From Allacma fusca (lineage: Eukaryota; Arthropoda; Collembola; Symphypleona; Sminthuridae), in the NCBI GenBank assembly GCA_947179485.1, contig OX359250.1:43993450-44057449 (forward strand): a DNA stretch of 64,000 bases. The letters are read 5' to 3'. The notes under the pieces were generated by a model. That model searched no databases. It saw nothing but the letters and a program-made list of their open reading frames with translations, and had not been told where the DNA came from. Every line of letters begins with the position of its first letter. The first letter of the stretch is position 1. Of the stretch, positions 43,741 through 56,174 are shown piece by piece. The translations under genes were made by a program, and so were the position numbers.

Positions 43741-44445
43741 AGTATCAACTACTCTTGTGCCTCACAATGTTGCTTATTGTGACGGACGTAATAGTGGACG
43801 GCAAGCCTTTACCAAGGCCCAACCCAGACCCGATACCACCGCTGATCGAAGCAGGAAGAGCGGCAGGAGGAACATGGTTGGCAAAATCCATGCTACCAGC
43901 GTTAGCAGTGGGATTAACAGCCATCACGGCCTCAGCCAGCCATGATGCAAAAGGATCCGGAAGTGCATATCTTACACCACCAGGAAGACGGACGGCTCCA
44001 GGTGGTCCAGTACGACCCAGAGCACCAAACGTTAAGGCCCAGGAGCTGATGCAGCATTCAACAGATGGTCATGAGGCAAGCTCAGCAGCCGCTGATGCAG
44101 CCAAGGTCACAGGACGAACGCCCACCATGGGTACAGGAGTTCTTAGAGGCGAAATGGAAACCCAATGAGGTTCCACCACCGGAGGCGGACTACACCGTCC
44201 TCGTCATTGGATCCATAGGAGGAGTCTCGACACTCATTATCATTATCACAACTATTATCCTTTATCGGATCAGAAGCATGCGGAAGAAAGGCAGCCATCA
44301 ACTAGTACGGGACCAGGAGTTAGACAATGTTGATACCGCAGCATTAGTCAAAAACTCGGTGGCGCAATTAATAGGATGCAAACTAGCGAGGCTTGTTACT
44401 TCCAATGCCAACCGGCAGACCAGCAGGACCACGTTGCAGATCTAG
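43737..44445 (+). CDS. Unidentified secretory/membrane coding stretch
   Basis: The stretch opens with MKYQLLLCLTMLLIVTDVIV, a clear signal peptide, then a proline-rich segment (KPLPRPNPDPIPP) and an Ala/Gly-rich hydrophobic segment. Its 3' part encodes a strong membrane span (YTVLVIGSIGG... to ITTIILY) followed by a basic stop-transfer RIRSMRKKG and a polar tail. The coding potential is spread over more than one overlapping frame. Signal, ectodomain and membrane anchor is the layout of a type I membrane protein, host or envelope-like; no family was recognised. With the frame at 42316 it could be the relic of an envelope-bearing element, in which case it is a broken fossil. Confidence 0.45.
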
Positions 44446-46211
44446 GGATTCAGGCAACAGTGACAACGCAAGAAAGAAGAAAGAAAACAACTAAACCAAT
44501 ACAACAACATTCATCAAACTGCATGGATAAATGGTTAAATTATTTATTTTATACATGACATAATTTTAGGATAGAATAAATTAGAATAGTTAGTTGTAAC
44601 CTAGAATAATATTCCAACTTCCATGTACAAGATTTTCAGATCCACCTTGCATAGTAAATATCGACAGTCTCATTCACAAATTCCATTAACGAGTATCAAG
44701 AGTTATAGAACCGAGTTTACATAAATCATTGTTATACGTTACATAAGTTATTTTTTCATATCACCCCATGTTTATAATTATACCATCATAATCCACGTAG
44801 CACGCAAACACGTATATCATAACAAGTATAAAAGTCTAGTATCAAGTGAAGACCTGTAGCCATAATGAATAGCACAGAAAATTAGGTTGAACAATTTGGG
44901 ATAAAAATGTTTTTCTTCAAACACACCGTAGTTGTGTGCCACAATTCAGTAAAACGGTTAAGTACTATTTGGCTAAACAATCAACTAACTCATTGTACAG
45001 CTTTCCATTGATTTCAAAAGAATTTGTGAAGTAGAAATTACTTGCCACCATATTGCAAGCTCAGTTATTTCCGTTGCTCCCATCGTAATTGTTTAGTAGG
45101 GTTATAAAGTTAATTGTGTAATGCTCATAAAACAGCCAAACGAACAGTATCAGTAAAGGACAGCGCATTTGGACTTTCTTTCGTAATGAGTGAATAGGTA
45201 GTAGGGAGAAATTTTCTCTTTTCCTTTTCATCGGCAGCATTAGACGAAGGATAGAAAGCAAATATCCGACAACTACTGATGACCATTGTTTTGGAGTTTT
45301 CAGGTTCATAACCCAATTTACATCATATGAACCTACATATCATTTCTACTTAGCCCATAAAAGGATTCACCAGGTCAAGTACCTCATCCCTTGTAACCCT
45401 CAAATCTCATTTTATGCTAAACAACTTCTGGAGCAGTGCTTGCTTTGATCTCCGGAAACACTTGCATACATCGTTAACAGTTTAATACAAGTACGTAATT
45501 GTAATAGAGGCTAGTGTTGAATTTTTGTTATGATATAAAGATTCTTGTAGGAAAGCACCATGCAGGTACCGGTGAGGAAGAGAAGTACAAACCCACAAGG
45601 GTAGCATACGTGCGAAATTTCCAAAGAAAGTTTTAAGGTACATAACTAGTCAACCCTAGACCAGCACTTACGGTGCCTACATGTATTGGGCACCCTCAAT
45701 GTCAATAACCCAAACAAATATTATATTACACAGATATAACGACGAGAGTTAGAAAAGAAGGTGAAAACTTTCTTCCTTGCAGGAGCATTTAGGAGTAATA
45801 ACAGATAATTAGGTTGGAGAGTAACAACTCTCTCTTGCATACACCTTTGTGCTCATTGAGTATCGAAAATATAGTTATTTCCAGTTCATCCAAACCAAGC
45901 TTAGTACGAAAAGATCAAAAGGAGTCATTTACATTGTATGATCCCTTGAGCAAAACAATAACCATACGTCGAAGACAAGTCATATTGGTCACAAATTGTC
46001 TCATCCAGGATAGCACCCACGGATCTATGAGCTGTAAGGTATTTAGGAGTGAATCCAATCAGACATGCCCTTTACCAAGAAAGTCGGATCTGATCGGAAT
46101 TCGAGGCAAGATTGAATAAAGAATCGGAATATAATCACACGTATAATATGCGTTATGTAGTAGAAAGAGGCAGTAGCTAAGACGATCGAATCGTACGTTT
46201 TTTGTAGTAGT
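44446..46211. other. No recognisable gene
   Basis: Moderately AT-rich. Short frames occur, for example 45814-46119 (101 residues, unrecognised) and 45309-45061 on the minus strand. No repeats of LTR type relative to 42.0-43.7 kb were found. Confidence 0.4.
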
Positions 46212-46219
46212 GGGTTTGG

Positions 46220-46734
46220 CAGGGTTGGGGATTTTTTTGGTTTTTTTCAAAAAAAACAAGCACCCAGGTTTTTTTGGTTTAAACCGGGTTTTTTTGGTTT
46301 AAACCAGGTTTTTTTGGTTTAAACAAATTTTCAATCCAAAACATTTATTAATATGCAAAAACATGTGAATTTGAACAAATTTACTTATTTCCCAAACTCA
46401 GTAAGTATCACAAAGCAATAAATATTTAATAATTTAGATATAATTTTAACGATAACTTTGCAGCATAAACACAAGTTTGGCATTTTTAATTTTACAAACG
46501 ATTCCGAATTTCTAAATGTACAAGACTAAAAGCTAATAGTATTATTTACTTCACTAAAGTTTAACTACACAATATCACAGTAACTGCACAAGTTTTGTGC
46601 TAGACGAAATATAAGCATTTTGGATTGAAAATATTAAAATTTTAGGTGTTTGGTTTAAACCATTGGTTTTTATAAAAAAAACGTTTGGTTTAAACCATGG
46701 TTTAAATCATTTGGTTTAAACCAAACCAACCCTG
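46220..46734. mobile_element. hAT-type element with ttggtttaaacc words
   Basis: The TIR cagggttgg pairs with ccaaccctg, and the perfect 8-bp TSD gggtttgg is at 46212-46219 and 46735-46742. Both ends are packed with tttttttggtttaaacc words, themselves palindromic at ggtttaaacc. It is 515 bp and non-coding. Confidence 0.9.
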
Positions 46735-46742
46735 GGGTTTGG

Positions 46743-48616
46743 ACAACCTCATAATCTTTATATTGAACCCTAGTTCATGAACTCAGTGGAGGGCATACTT
46801 CAGGAAAGCATACCCGACCCTAGTTTAGTAAGGTCAATACGAAAGAATATATAAAGTACGTATACAAACACGAATTTCGAAACACGAACGATCACAAGAA
46901 TACTGCCAGGAATAGTGACTTGACTCATAGTAATTAATTACAGATTCCATCAAATTCTCTTCGTTCGTCATCAGAATTGCGGCTCAGTTAACTTAAGTTT
47001 GCAGACACAATGTACCATCAATCACATTTACTTGAGTTTCGATAAGTAAGTACGAGTACACTATTATCAGGTCTAGCACACAAGCAGCCACAAATAAAAC
47101 CCGAAAACCTGACGGAAACGCTTATGAAAATCTGACCATAGTTAGAAAACTCGGCAATACTGCAGTCATACGCTGACAATAAGATCAAAAACAGACACCT
47201 AATTGTAACTTTATATTACACCTATATAACAACATCAGAACTTACCGTCGCATATGTCATGTAATAGTGTATTATCAAGTCATTTGATGATTTTTCTATA
47301 GTCATATTTTAATTCAAAGGAAATATTTTGGCATACATAAGAAAGAATTTCAATAGGCTATAATTGCTACGGATTCCCGATGCATAATATCTTGAAAAGG
47401 TACGTAACATCTTACCAACTAGCCATTTCAGTAACCAGTGTTTCATCCCAATTCCAAATAAAGTATCTTTATGTCAGGAAATTCATAGTTATTGACATTG
47501 ATTCTGATAAGTGCCATCCCGGCATTTTCCATTTTGTTTTCTGATGCACATGTCTTCATCAAACATGACATGTTTTGCTTGTTCTATGTAATTGTAAATC
47601 TCGGATTATCTTACCACAGTTTTCAGCCAATTTTACTAAATTTCATAAGCACTACCAAACCTGATATAATGGTGTCGAATGTCAAAGTGCTTGACTTCTT
47701 TAGGGAAAAAGAAAGTAAAATCAAACATTTTAATTTTAATGGCAACCATTTCTTCCACAACTAGTGCACAACTCGCACTCCACCAAACATTTCTTAAAAT
47801 CATACTTTGCACAAGGTTACTCATCATTTCTTGTCATCTTTAATGAACGCAGAATAGGAATTGATCCAAACGATCTTAACAAAGCAAGGTAACAACAACG
47901 ATCCGTTATAAATGCTGAATGAACAAATATCAAGGTCATTTCTGTAATACAACACATAATAACATAGTACTAGGGAAATATGAAAGTGTACCCATATCTG
48001 AAATTAGTTGGACAACATTGTGATTTCATCCGTATCAATATATTCTGACAAATGTTAGATTGTAAAATGGTAGGATAGGGAATACGGGTATGGAGTGGAC
48101 TGTTTACCCATCTCTACAGCCCAGTGATTGGTACATTTATACAAAAATTCCCACAGTACAACCTGATAGAAATATCTATAAAATGTTATATTCGATCAAC
48201 AATAAATTACATAAACTGACTTTCTCCACAAAAGAACAGGAGATACTACAAAGTACATGAAATAATACATAAGATATACATAAATGGATAATGTTTATGA
48301 TGGGTCCATTCCATCCGGAATAGACCCCGCAAGGACATCAGCAAATCCTATACGTAATGGATTGCAAGAACGAAGACAGTTTCCAGAAATGGAAATCATC
48401 CATTACCATAATTTGTGTTAAATGTTAAGTGTTTAATGTAGATTATCTCAGTGTTAAGGAACAGTTATAATTGGCAGAATAAAGTGAACTACACACAGAA
48501 ATCAATACAAAGCAAACAAACGCCTTATAGTGATTAGCGGCATACCAACATCATGCACATCACGAACAGGGATAAGGCGCCCGAACCCGGGATACATCAA
48601 GTCCCACTCATTCTCA
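46743..48616. other. No recognisable gene
   Basis: AT-rich. The frame at 47492-47764 starts with hydrophobic residues but matches no family. No arrays or paired terminal repeats were seen. Confidence 0.4.
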
Positions 48617-48624
48617 ACCGAGGA

Positions 48625-49570
48625 TAAGCATGAGATCGGTTCGGTTTAACGCGGTTATCCGACCATCGGTTAACCGAAACCGACGGTTCGGTTAGAAAAG
48701 TCGTAACCGAATTGAAATAACCGAACGGTTCGGATACTTCAATGCCTAACCGGATATCGGTTTCGGATCGGTTCGGTTTTAAATATGAATTTATCCGCTC
48801 GGTTCGGATTAAGTAAATGTAACCGTTCGGTTAAACCGACGGATAACCGATTTTGAATTTCGTTCCTAAATTTTTTGGGAATCGTAATCGAGAACGGCTG
48901 TAGCATGAATTTCTCGAGACAAACGATTGTTTCTTTATTATCTGTAATATATTTAGAAAGCACAACGCATGGACCACGAGCAGGCATACATTTCTTCATC
49001 CTATATCACATCACAATTATTTGAAACAGCATTATTTAATTTTTAGGTTGAATTAAATAAGTGCCTTATTACTACAACTAATATGCCATCAGTGGAAACC
49101 TCCTACTTCATAATAAGAGCAGAAACTACCGCGAGCAATGATCCTTCAAAAAAAGATGAAAAGTGAGGATTGGGACCATTTGTTCTTACTGGAGATTTGG
49201 TCCTTAGGTTTTTAGTTGTCATTTGAAGTTAAATAATAGGTAGAATTTGATAAAAATTAATGTAATAATTGTTTTAAGTTTGAACGACATTTTTCTTTAA
49301 ACAAAGATTTTCATAAAAGATTTTAATAAACATGTATCTGTTTCGAATGAAGTTTTCACTGGTAAAATGTGCAATATGTTTCGGTTATTCGGATAACCGA
49401 CAAACGGTTCGGTTATAAAAATTATCCGAACCGATGTATGGCGGTTCGGTTCCGGATAGGAGAATTGTTTTATCCGAACAAAACGGTTCGGGTTGGATTT
49501 TGACAAAAAATTAACCGAAAACTTCGGTTCGGTTCGGATTTGTGTTTTATCCGAACCGATCTCATGCTTA
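48625..49570. mobile_element. hAT-type element with ggttcggtt words
   Basis: The 20-bp TIR taagcatgagatcggttcgg is perfectly matched at the right end, and the 8-bp TSD accgagga is at 48617-48624 and 49571-49578. The outer 200 bp on each side are ggttcggtt and aaccgaaccg words; the middle is AT-rich and non-coding. 946 bp. Confidence 0.94.
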
Positions 49571-49597
49571 ACCGAGGATGGGGGGCAGATGTAACAA

Positions 49598-49841
49598 TAT
49601 GTACCATTACCCAAATACCTGTGTAAAACCTGCACCAATAAAGGGCACTATTTTGAATACAGCAGTTTATTTCAAAATTTTTTTTACAAATTGTTTTGAA
49701 CGCTATGTTGTAGGAAATTTCATAAACTTTCTAAGCTATCCAAAAGTTCCGTACGTTCAGAACTGGGTGGAATGTCGACACATATTGAAGTTGTCATATT
49801 TTAACCAAGTGTCCGCGAAAAAGTTATTTGAAGGCACAGGT
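49598..49841 (+). repeat. Internal fragment of a family F element
   Basis: It matches the middle of family F copy 1 (about 14695-14940): aaatacctg, cctgcaccaataaagggcac, ttcagaactggg, gaaggcacaggta. It ends abruptly against another family F end at 49842. Confidence 0.75.
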
Positions 49842-50796
49842 ACATTGATGGGCCCCTCACGAGGTATGAGTTCTTCCCTCGCCCTCAATTTTTGAGGGAT
49901 GAGGGCGAGTTCCCATCATAAAAGAAGGCCCTCAGCAAATGAGGGCGAGGCATAGCAAAATGTACGTACTAAAACGAGGGCGACGGTGAGTACTAAAAGC
50001 TGGCCCTCACGAAGTTCGAACAGCAGTATTAAATCCCGCGAGATAATTCTCACATTTCCTCTTTGCTGTACGTTTTTCCATAAACGAGTCTGTAGAATTA
50101 GTTCAAGATCTTAAGAATTAGCTAAAGTTCAGAAGAATTAGCTAAAGGTCTCAAGAATTAAGTGAATGTTTGAACGTCTTAACTGGGTGATACTGAACTT
50201 ACGGACTGGACTGCATGGGATAACTATTTGAGGTGACGAAACCAAATGGAATACATTTTTCAAGGGACAAGTAATTGACTGGGCAACTTTTTGACGAGAC
50301 GGGACAAATATTTGACAACGGTTTGACGAGGCGGGACAAATAATTCACTGCGCAACGTTTCCACGGATCAGGACAAGATTTCACGTGATAGGACTTTTCG
50401 CACTTCTCACGCCATTGGTGGGTAATTAGTTATACCTAGCTCTCACCTCACGAGGTTAGCAGTTAAGTCTATTGCACTCGCTATGGCCTAAACCTTCAAG
50501 ATAAGCGACGCTTCTACTCGCCCTCAGACTCGAGGGGCGAGAGTGAGTGCTTGTTGTTAAGAGTAGACCGTCACGAGTCCGTGATAGCAAGATTGCAATG
50601 CACTGGAAGTTAGGCCGTACTTATGGACTCATGAGGCCGAGGGAGAGTCCTTATGATTTAGATTAGGCCCTCACAAGACTGAGTGCGAGTTCCAGCGCGA
50701 AGTATCGTGAGGGTTACGGGTGAGAGCGAGTGCGACAAGATTTTTTTACATACCTCGTGAGGTCAGGGGGAGGGATTAAAAAACGCCCATCTATGC
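49842..50796 (+). mobile_element. Family F-like hAT element
   Basis: The left end cattgatgggccc and the right end acgcccatctatg are family F type, with ccctcacgagg, gagggcgagg and related words inside. The flanks cacaggta and ctctagat do not match, so one side was rearranged. The right flank is family J sequence. Confidence 0.75.
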
Positions 50797-50925
50797 TCTA
50801 GATGCATCGACGACCATAGAACTTTGCAGCTAGCTATGGCATGTAACTATTTACTGTCATCCCAACTTACATTTGTCTTGCTAGGCCAACAATAGTTAGC
50901 TGCGTAATGCTCGTAATAAATATAA
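50797..50925. repeat. Dispersed repeat, copy 2 of 3 (family J)
   Basis: The right part of family J only: ctctagatgcatcgacgacc to gtaatgctcgtaata. The left part expected before ctctagat is missing at the transposon junction. Confidence 0.6.
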
Positions 50926-51378
50926 TGCCGAAGAATAGTCTAATTTAGTATAGACTTACAGCAAATACAAGTGTAGTGAGCTGGAAAAATAAAAATGCCT
51001 CAAACCCAAGAAAAACGGTTTGTAAATTCTCGATGGACAGTTTTTTGAAACTGTTGATATGGAAATTAGTATGGACAAACACTATATAATGCATTAATAA
51101 ATATATGCAAAAAACGCATATGTATATTATTGGTGGATTTTTAAGAATTCAAATCAAATGATTCCTCTGTTGTGTAAGCTTATTACACTTCTTCCACCCA
51201 ACAGTGCAAAAATCTACTTTAATCGTTGCGAACGCATTAAACCTTGTAATTAAATTATTTTGATATATTTTGATTAGTCCGTTAGAGGAAGCCAAATTCT
51301 TTGGATCAATCTATCGATGTATAACGTACATTCTAAAGTTTCCAGGCTGATAATCGAAAACAAATGTTTAAATTCAAC
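50926..51378. other. No recognisable gene
   Basis: AT-rich sequence with no domain-bearing frame or paired repeats. Confidence 0.4.
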
Positions 51379-51381
51379 TTA

Positions 51382-51809
51382 GGGGGCATGCATAAATTAT
51401 ATAACGCTAATTTGCCACATTTTTGACCACCTCTGACCCCGAGTAACGCATACGTAACGCTAACCTAACGTAATCTAACCTCCACTATCATACATATGCA
51501 ATGATAATTAATTTATGCATAACTTAAATAATTAGTGCTAAAATTATATCGGAATACTCCCATTAACCTTATTGTGTTAATCCAACTTTTATTCCAATAT
51601 AGCTACATCGCATTCTGTGAAAGGGCACATTATACACAAATGTTTTCACTAAATATACCAACAATGCCTACGCGTTAAAATCGGGTCTAATCAAATATTG
51701 CGTTACGTAAACGAGTGCACAGGTACTACCTACTGTGCGTAACGTTAGCGTAACGTTAAGAAAAACCACCACCGACCGTCTAAGCGTTATATAATTTATG
51801 CATGCCCCC
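51382..51809. mobile_element. PIF/Harbinger-like MITE
   Basis: The TIR gggggcatgcataaattata extends to 27 matched bases at both ends. TTA trinucleotides flank it (51379-51381 and 51810-51812), the target preference of the PIF/Harbinger group. The interior carries cgtaacgctaacc and gcgtaacgttag words and no frame. 428 bp. Confidence 0.85.
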
Positions 51810-51854
51810 TTATAATAGTTAATCAAATTCGAGTTTTCAGATTATTAAATAATA

Positions 51855-52035
51855 AATAATGCCTGAATCCAAATCAAAATTGTTAACTTTTTATTTCCAT
51901 TCCCGTAATCCAAATCCAGTTTTTGGCGTTTTTACTGGCAAATCCCTTAATCTAATCCAAACGATATGAATTTTTCGTATTAGTCCCTTAATCCAATCCA
52001 AAACCTAACCTGATTAAATTCCGTAACCCTGATTG
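51855..52035. repeat. Degenerate aatccaaatcc word region
   Basis: Related in style to 30830-31020. It ends in gtaaccctgattgcaac, like a hAT right end. No left end or TSD was found. Confidence 0.4.
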
Positions 52036-52099
52036 CAACAACTCTTGTGAGTTGGTCTATGGCTTTATTGGGCCAACCCATAGCTAAATTAGCCAGACC

Positions 52100-52600
52100 A
52101 ATGTCCAGCCTTCAATGAAACCTTCATTGAAAGCGGGAGATCAATTTTCAAGAGAGTTGGGAATGGGAAGGGAAGGCAGATTGGCTGAATTAATTCGGGA
52201 AGGCTGAATAAAGGCAGGATAAAAGGAATAATTTTAACAGAAAACGGTAGACGAAGGGAGGACGTCTGTAAAGAAGCCCTCCGCTGTTTAAAAGTCTTCG
52301 CTCGTACAATTAACAACAACAGATCGTCACAAATAAAGCAACGAGCGTGCTACTGGAAACCCTGCAAATGCATGAAGTACATACATAGGTATATGCAAAA
52401 TAAGAAACCGTAACGGCTTATTGATATACTCCTGGAATTTTTGCTTCAGACGAACTTGAGTACGTTTGTTTGATAAAAAAATGCCTGGGAATCATTCAAT
52501 TTTGAATTGTATAACTGTTTTTAAGGTGTTTGACTGGTAAAACGGTTGTTTAAACGCATTGCTATGGTATTTCGTGTTATGAAGCCTCTATCTCCCATGC
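52100..52600. mobile_element. Older copy of hAT family E
   Basis: It shares atgtccagccttcaatgaa at the left, the internal phrases ttaacagaaaac and ttgctatggtatttcgtgtt, and the order of the family E copy at 13465-15532. It lacks the family F insertion. The ends are decayed and no TSD was found. Confidence 0.65.
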
Positions 52601-52791
52601 TCTGTTCATTATTATTTAAATCCCTACGGTTTGCTCAGGAAAGCATTTTAACTAAAGATTAACAATGACGTCGGGTTTGGGTGGGTGTAATATATTCGGA
52701 CGAGTACGTTCACATAATTATGATTAAACTTAAAGGTAAGTTTAGTTTTATCACTTAATTATATTTCACTACTCGTCCTCTATATTACAAG

Positions 52792-53627
52792 TAGAGCTAC
52801 TTGTGGGAATGAAAAGTTTGATCCCATTCCCGAAACCGAAAATCGGGTCATGGATATTTTCGGACTCACACCCGAACCCGTTCCCGAAATACTGGGATCG
52901 GGTGCACGAAACCCCAGACATAAAATGTTTAAATCGTTGATCTTAAACCCGATCCCGAACCCGGAATCAGATAAACTTTGCTCCCAATCCCGAATCCCTT
53001 GAACCCGGACTCGTTCCCGGGACCAGTGCAGTTAGTGTAAACCCATTTTTTTCTTCACATTTTTATTGATTCAACAATACTTATGCAAAGCGCACCATGC
53101 AAAAATAGATGTAGCCACTATTAAAAATGGTCATTATACTAAGATTCTGGTCTGCGTTGCCGAAGAGGCTGCAGGAAGACTGCTTAAACGATTCCCACCG
53201 TTACGATTTTGCAATGACTTTCATCTTGCAAGTTAGAGTACTAGTACTAGTAGGTGGAAATCACTACTGTGCGATGCCAACTGACAAAATGGGAAACGGC
53301 TCAATCCGCGTACGTAAAATTATTATTTCAACACTTTCATGAAGGAAGCCGGGCATTTCTCCGCTAGATGGATGCGTCGTTCCCGGGAACATGAAGAGTG
53401 TAACGGGTTTGGGAACGAAGATGTTCCCGGTTCCCGTCGGGAACACAATTACCTTCATCAAGCTTGAACCCGTTCCCAAACCCGGTCCCGAAATCCCGGG
53501 TCTGCTGAACATGTTCCTGAACCTGGTCCCAAAGTATTTGGGAACATTAATTTGGCACCCGAACTCGAACCCGTTCCCGATCCCCAACCCAATTCCCGGG
53601 TGTATCCCGATCCCAAAAGTAGCTCTA
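52792..53627. mobile_element. hAT-type element with cccgttcccga words
   Basis: The TIR tagagctactt pairs with aagtagctcta, and the perfect 8-bp TSD attacaag is at 52784-52791 and 53628-53635. Both outer parts consist of cgaacccgttcccgaa words in inverted arrangement; the middle (about 53040-53330) is plain. It encodes no transposase. Confidence 0.92.
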
Positions 53628-53959
53628 ATTACAAGTCAGTTTTTTAAAGAATACAAACCGTAGCACATGATAAATTTTGCTCCGGAAATTGTATTACTTA
53701 CTTCAACAGTAATTGATACTAATTTAGTATTGACGCTGAAACACTTTCAGCAAACTCAGAACGATTTATAATCGGTTGCTTGTAAACTTTTGCAAACAGT
53801 CGATGAAGCGGTCCATCCTTGTCCGATTGTTTCGATGTTAATTCCCTTAGCAGCTGCTGAAGAATTGCTAGCTGTGAGAAGAAAAAATTGTGTCGATTGC
53901 ACTCCTTTGGTGGACCGCCATTATCCATCTTTCTATTGTCTGAGCGGAAACTGACTTGT

Positions 53960-54780
53960 ATGATCTAGAGATGGATAGGAACAACTTAGATGGGTTGCCT
54001 CTGACAGTCTCCGTTCTTCAAATGTACTCCATTAGTACTGTGTCAGCGCAAATTTCTCCATCTCGAGAAGTTGGAAATATGTGTCACTGGCTGATGACGA
54101 TTCACTCGGGAAGTCTTTATTATTCCAGATATGAAAATGTTCATATAATTGCTCTGCAACTTACTGTCATGACTTTGATACGACAAATTTTTGCACTTTA
54201 TGGGCCTTGATAATTGCTAACAACGTTGAAAGTTTGGTTGTCAATTGTTCCACCGGAGTGATTAAGTGGGTATCAAGGCTGAGTATGCCAATTCGGTACA
54301 ATAACAATTCCTGTGGTATTGTCCTCCCTTATATTTTGAAGGACTTTAGGTATGATACCAACCATTGGGAACGCATAAAAGAAATATTCCTACCAGTCCA
54401 GAGTGAACGGCAACAGAAAGACCGAATGGAAGACAAGAAAATTCATACGTTTTTCCTGTAAAAAACACGGATCTGTGTAAAACACAGATATTTTCTGTTT
54501 CTCGACAATAAGAATCAGAAAATAAGCATCCCAGAGATCAAGCTTATATATATAATCAGCCTTTGAGTCTAGTCGTGATACCACACGGATATCTTCCATT
54601 TTAAAATGCATGACTTCCAAAAACTTATTCAAGCTTTTCCGGTTGCGGATAAAGCGCTTCTTATTTGAATTAGCTTTAGGAACTAAGCGTATTTGAGCAA
54701 GTATTGGCTCTTCACGGCGCTGCAATTCGTTCCTGTACCTGACAAAATTAGCTAGTCGATTGCTTCTTGCATATTAGTAT
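53960..54780 (-). mobile_element. DIRS-like retrotransposon fossil
   Basis: A minus-strand frame near 54725-54390 encodes RT-like sequence: LVPKANSNKKRFIRNRKSLN, FKMEDIRVVSRLDSKADYIY, KLDLWDAYFLI. The KMEDIR and DAYF landmarks fit DIRS-type elements. Towards 54250 there are further traces like the block after RT. It is broken, with several interruptions, and no split repeats or recombinase were identified. Its outer limits are uncertain. Confidence 0.6.
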
Positions 54781-55870
54781 CCTCGTCTGTTGATAGGATG
54801 AGCTCAGCAGGACGACTAGCTTGAGAAGACGTCGAAATTAATGGGAGTTCATAGCCTTGAATCCAACTTAAAATATCCCTGTTGTCAGTGATATTTCGCC
54901 AAGTCGCCATTTTTTTTAGCCTACCCGCATATTTACATTTAGTGTCAGTTAAAACGCCACTCCTTTGCGAGGGGCTCCGCTCCAGATGATATTGCTGCCC
55001 ACGCTTGTCGCGTCTGGTTCTCCGGATAGCGCGTGCACTTGAAGTTTAAAGCATTAGAAGGCTTAAACGACTGCAGTCGGTTGGAACTTTCAGAATTTAG
55101 ACGTGACTTACCCACTGGCGTTTCACGCCCTCCTTCGCTACAGATTCTGCGGCTTCAAGTTTTTTCTTGAAATTTGAACCGTACAAAAGGGCGTCAGCTG
55201 GGTTCTTGTCTGCAATTTCTTTCATCATGAAATGAGTACTAGTTTCATGTGCGCTTCACGTGACAAGGAAAGTTTATAATGCAAATCGGACAAAATTTTA
55301 CATGAATCCAAAATGACAATAATGAACAGAGCATGGGAGATTAATAGTTCACGAGTTTTGTTCTTTGTCTTTAAATGTGCGTGTTTAAATTCGCCTCTCT
55401 CACTCCAACACTTATTCACATTTATTCTTACTGAATTCCTCTGAGCTTCTCGCCAATTTAATGGAAGTCGTCAGTAACTCACTACCCGACTCAATTCAGG
55501 AGCACTTTTGTTGGACGGACTCCATCATTGTCTGGAGTTGGATTCGGTCGCAGGTCCAGTCCAAGGAAATTTTCATTGCCAACCAAATCGTTAAGATTCA
55601 GCAGCGCATGCCTCCAGATTCTTAGCATCACGTACCCGAAATCCTCAACCCCACGGACCTACGTGCAAGTGGAATAACCGGCCATGAATTGCAACAAAGC
55701 GCCCGTTATTTTAATGGACCGGCATTTCTCCAGACATTTGCAATTCAAATGCAGCTCAACCTGTGGAAGGTACCCCTCAGCAAGTTGCCCGATGCAACTG
55801 CCGTTGCCTGCGCAATTCAGACGTGCAGTCACAAGAGGAGTTGACGAAACGGTGTGCTCTCCCTTTGAAT
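54781..55870. other. No clear gene; possibly more of the DIRS-like fossil
   Basis: Somewhat higher GC than the surroundings and short frames on both strands. None is recognised. The composition would fit decayed coding DNA upstream of the RT-like region. Confidence 0.3.
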
Positions 55871-55877
55871 TACATGA

Positions 55878-56040
55878 AAATATTGGAAATTATTTTTTTG
55901 AAAATTACTATCCTGGTTACTGTCACTTATTTCTAGCGACATAGTTCTGTATTGTTTTCAATTCACACCTGCAAGCTGAACTATGTCCCTGGAATTAACT
56001 GGAATAATAACAGGTTGGTAATTTCCAAAATAATCTTTTT
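55878..56040. repeat. Dispersed repeat shared with 59130-59480
   Basis: Phrases tatcctggttactgtc, cacctgcaagctgaac, aactggaataataacagg and tggtaatttccaaaat recur at 59130-59480 in similar form. It lies directly before the Penelope-type fragment, so it may be its untranslated region. Confidence 0.5.
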
Positions 56041-56174
56041 AGTAATAAATTTCGTATCTGTGTACGGGCACAATCATTTGATTATGATTTGATTTGATTT
56101 ATTAAAATTGACTTTTTAGAAGTAACTATTTGTCTGAAGATAATTGACTTTCCACGTCAATATTTACCAAACCA

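Noticed and set aside
47492-47764. 90-residue frame beginning with a hydrophobic segment
   Set aside because: A signal peptide is conceivable, but the rest is Phe/Asn/Lys-rich AT-driven sequence without any recognised family.
54460-54560. Direct and inverted acacgg/agatattttc stretches as a regulatory stem-loop
   Set aside because: Short and imperfect, within the decayed DIRS-like region.
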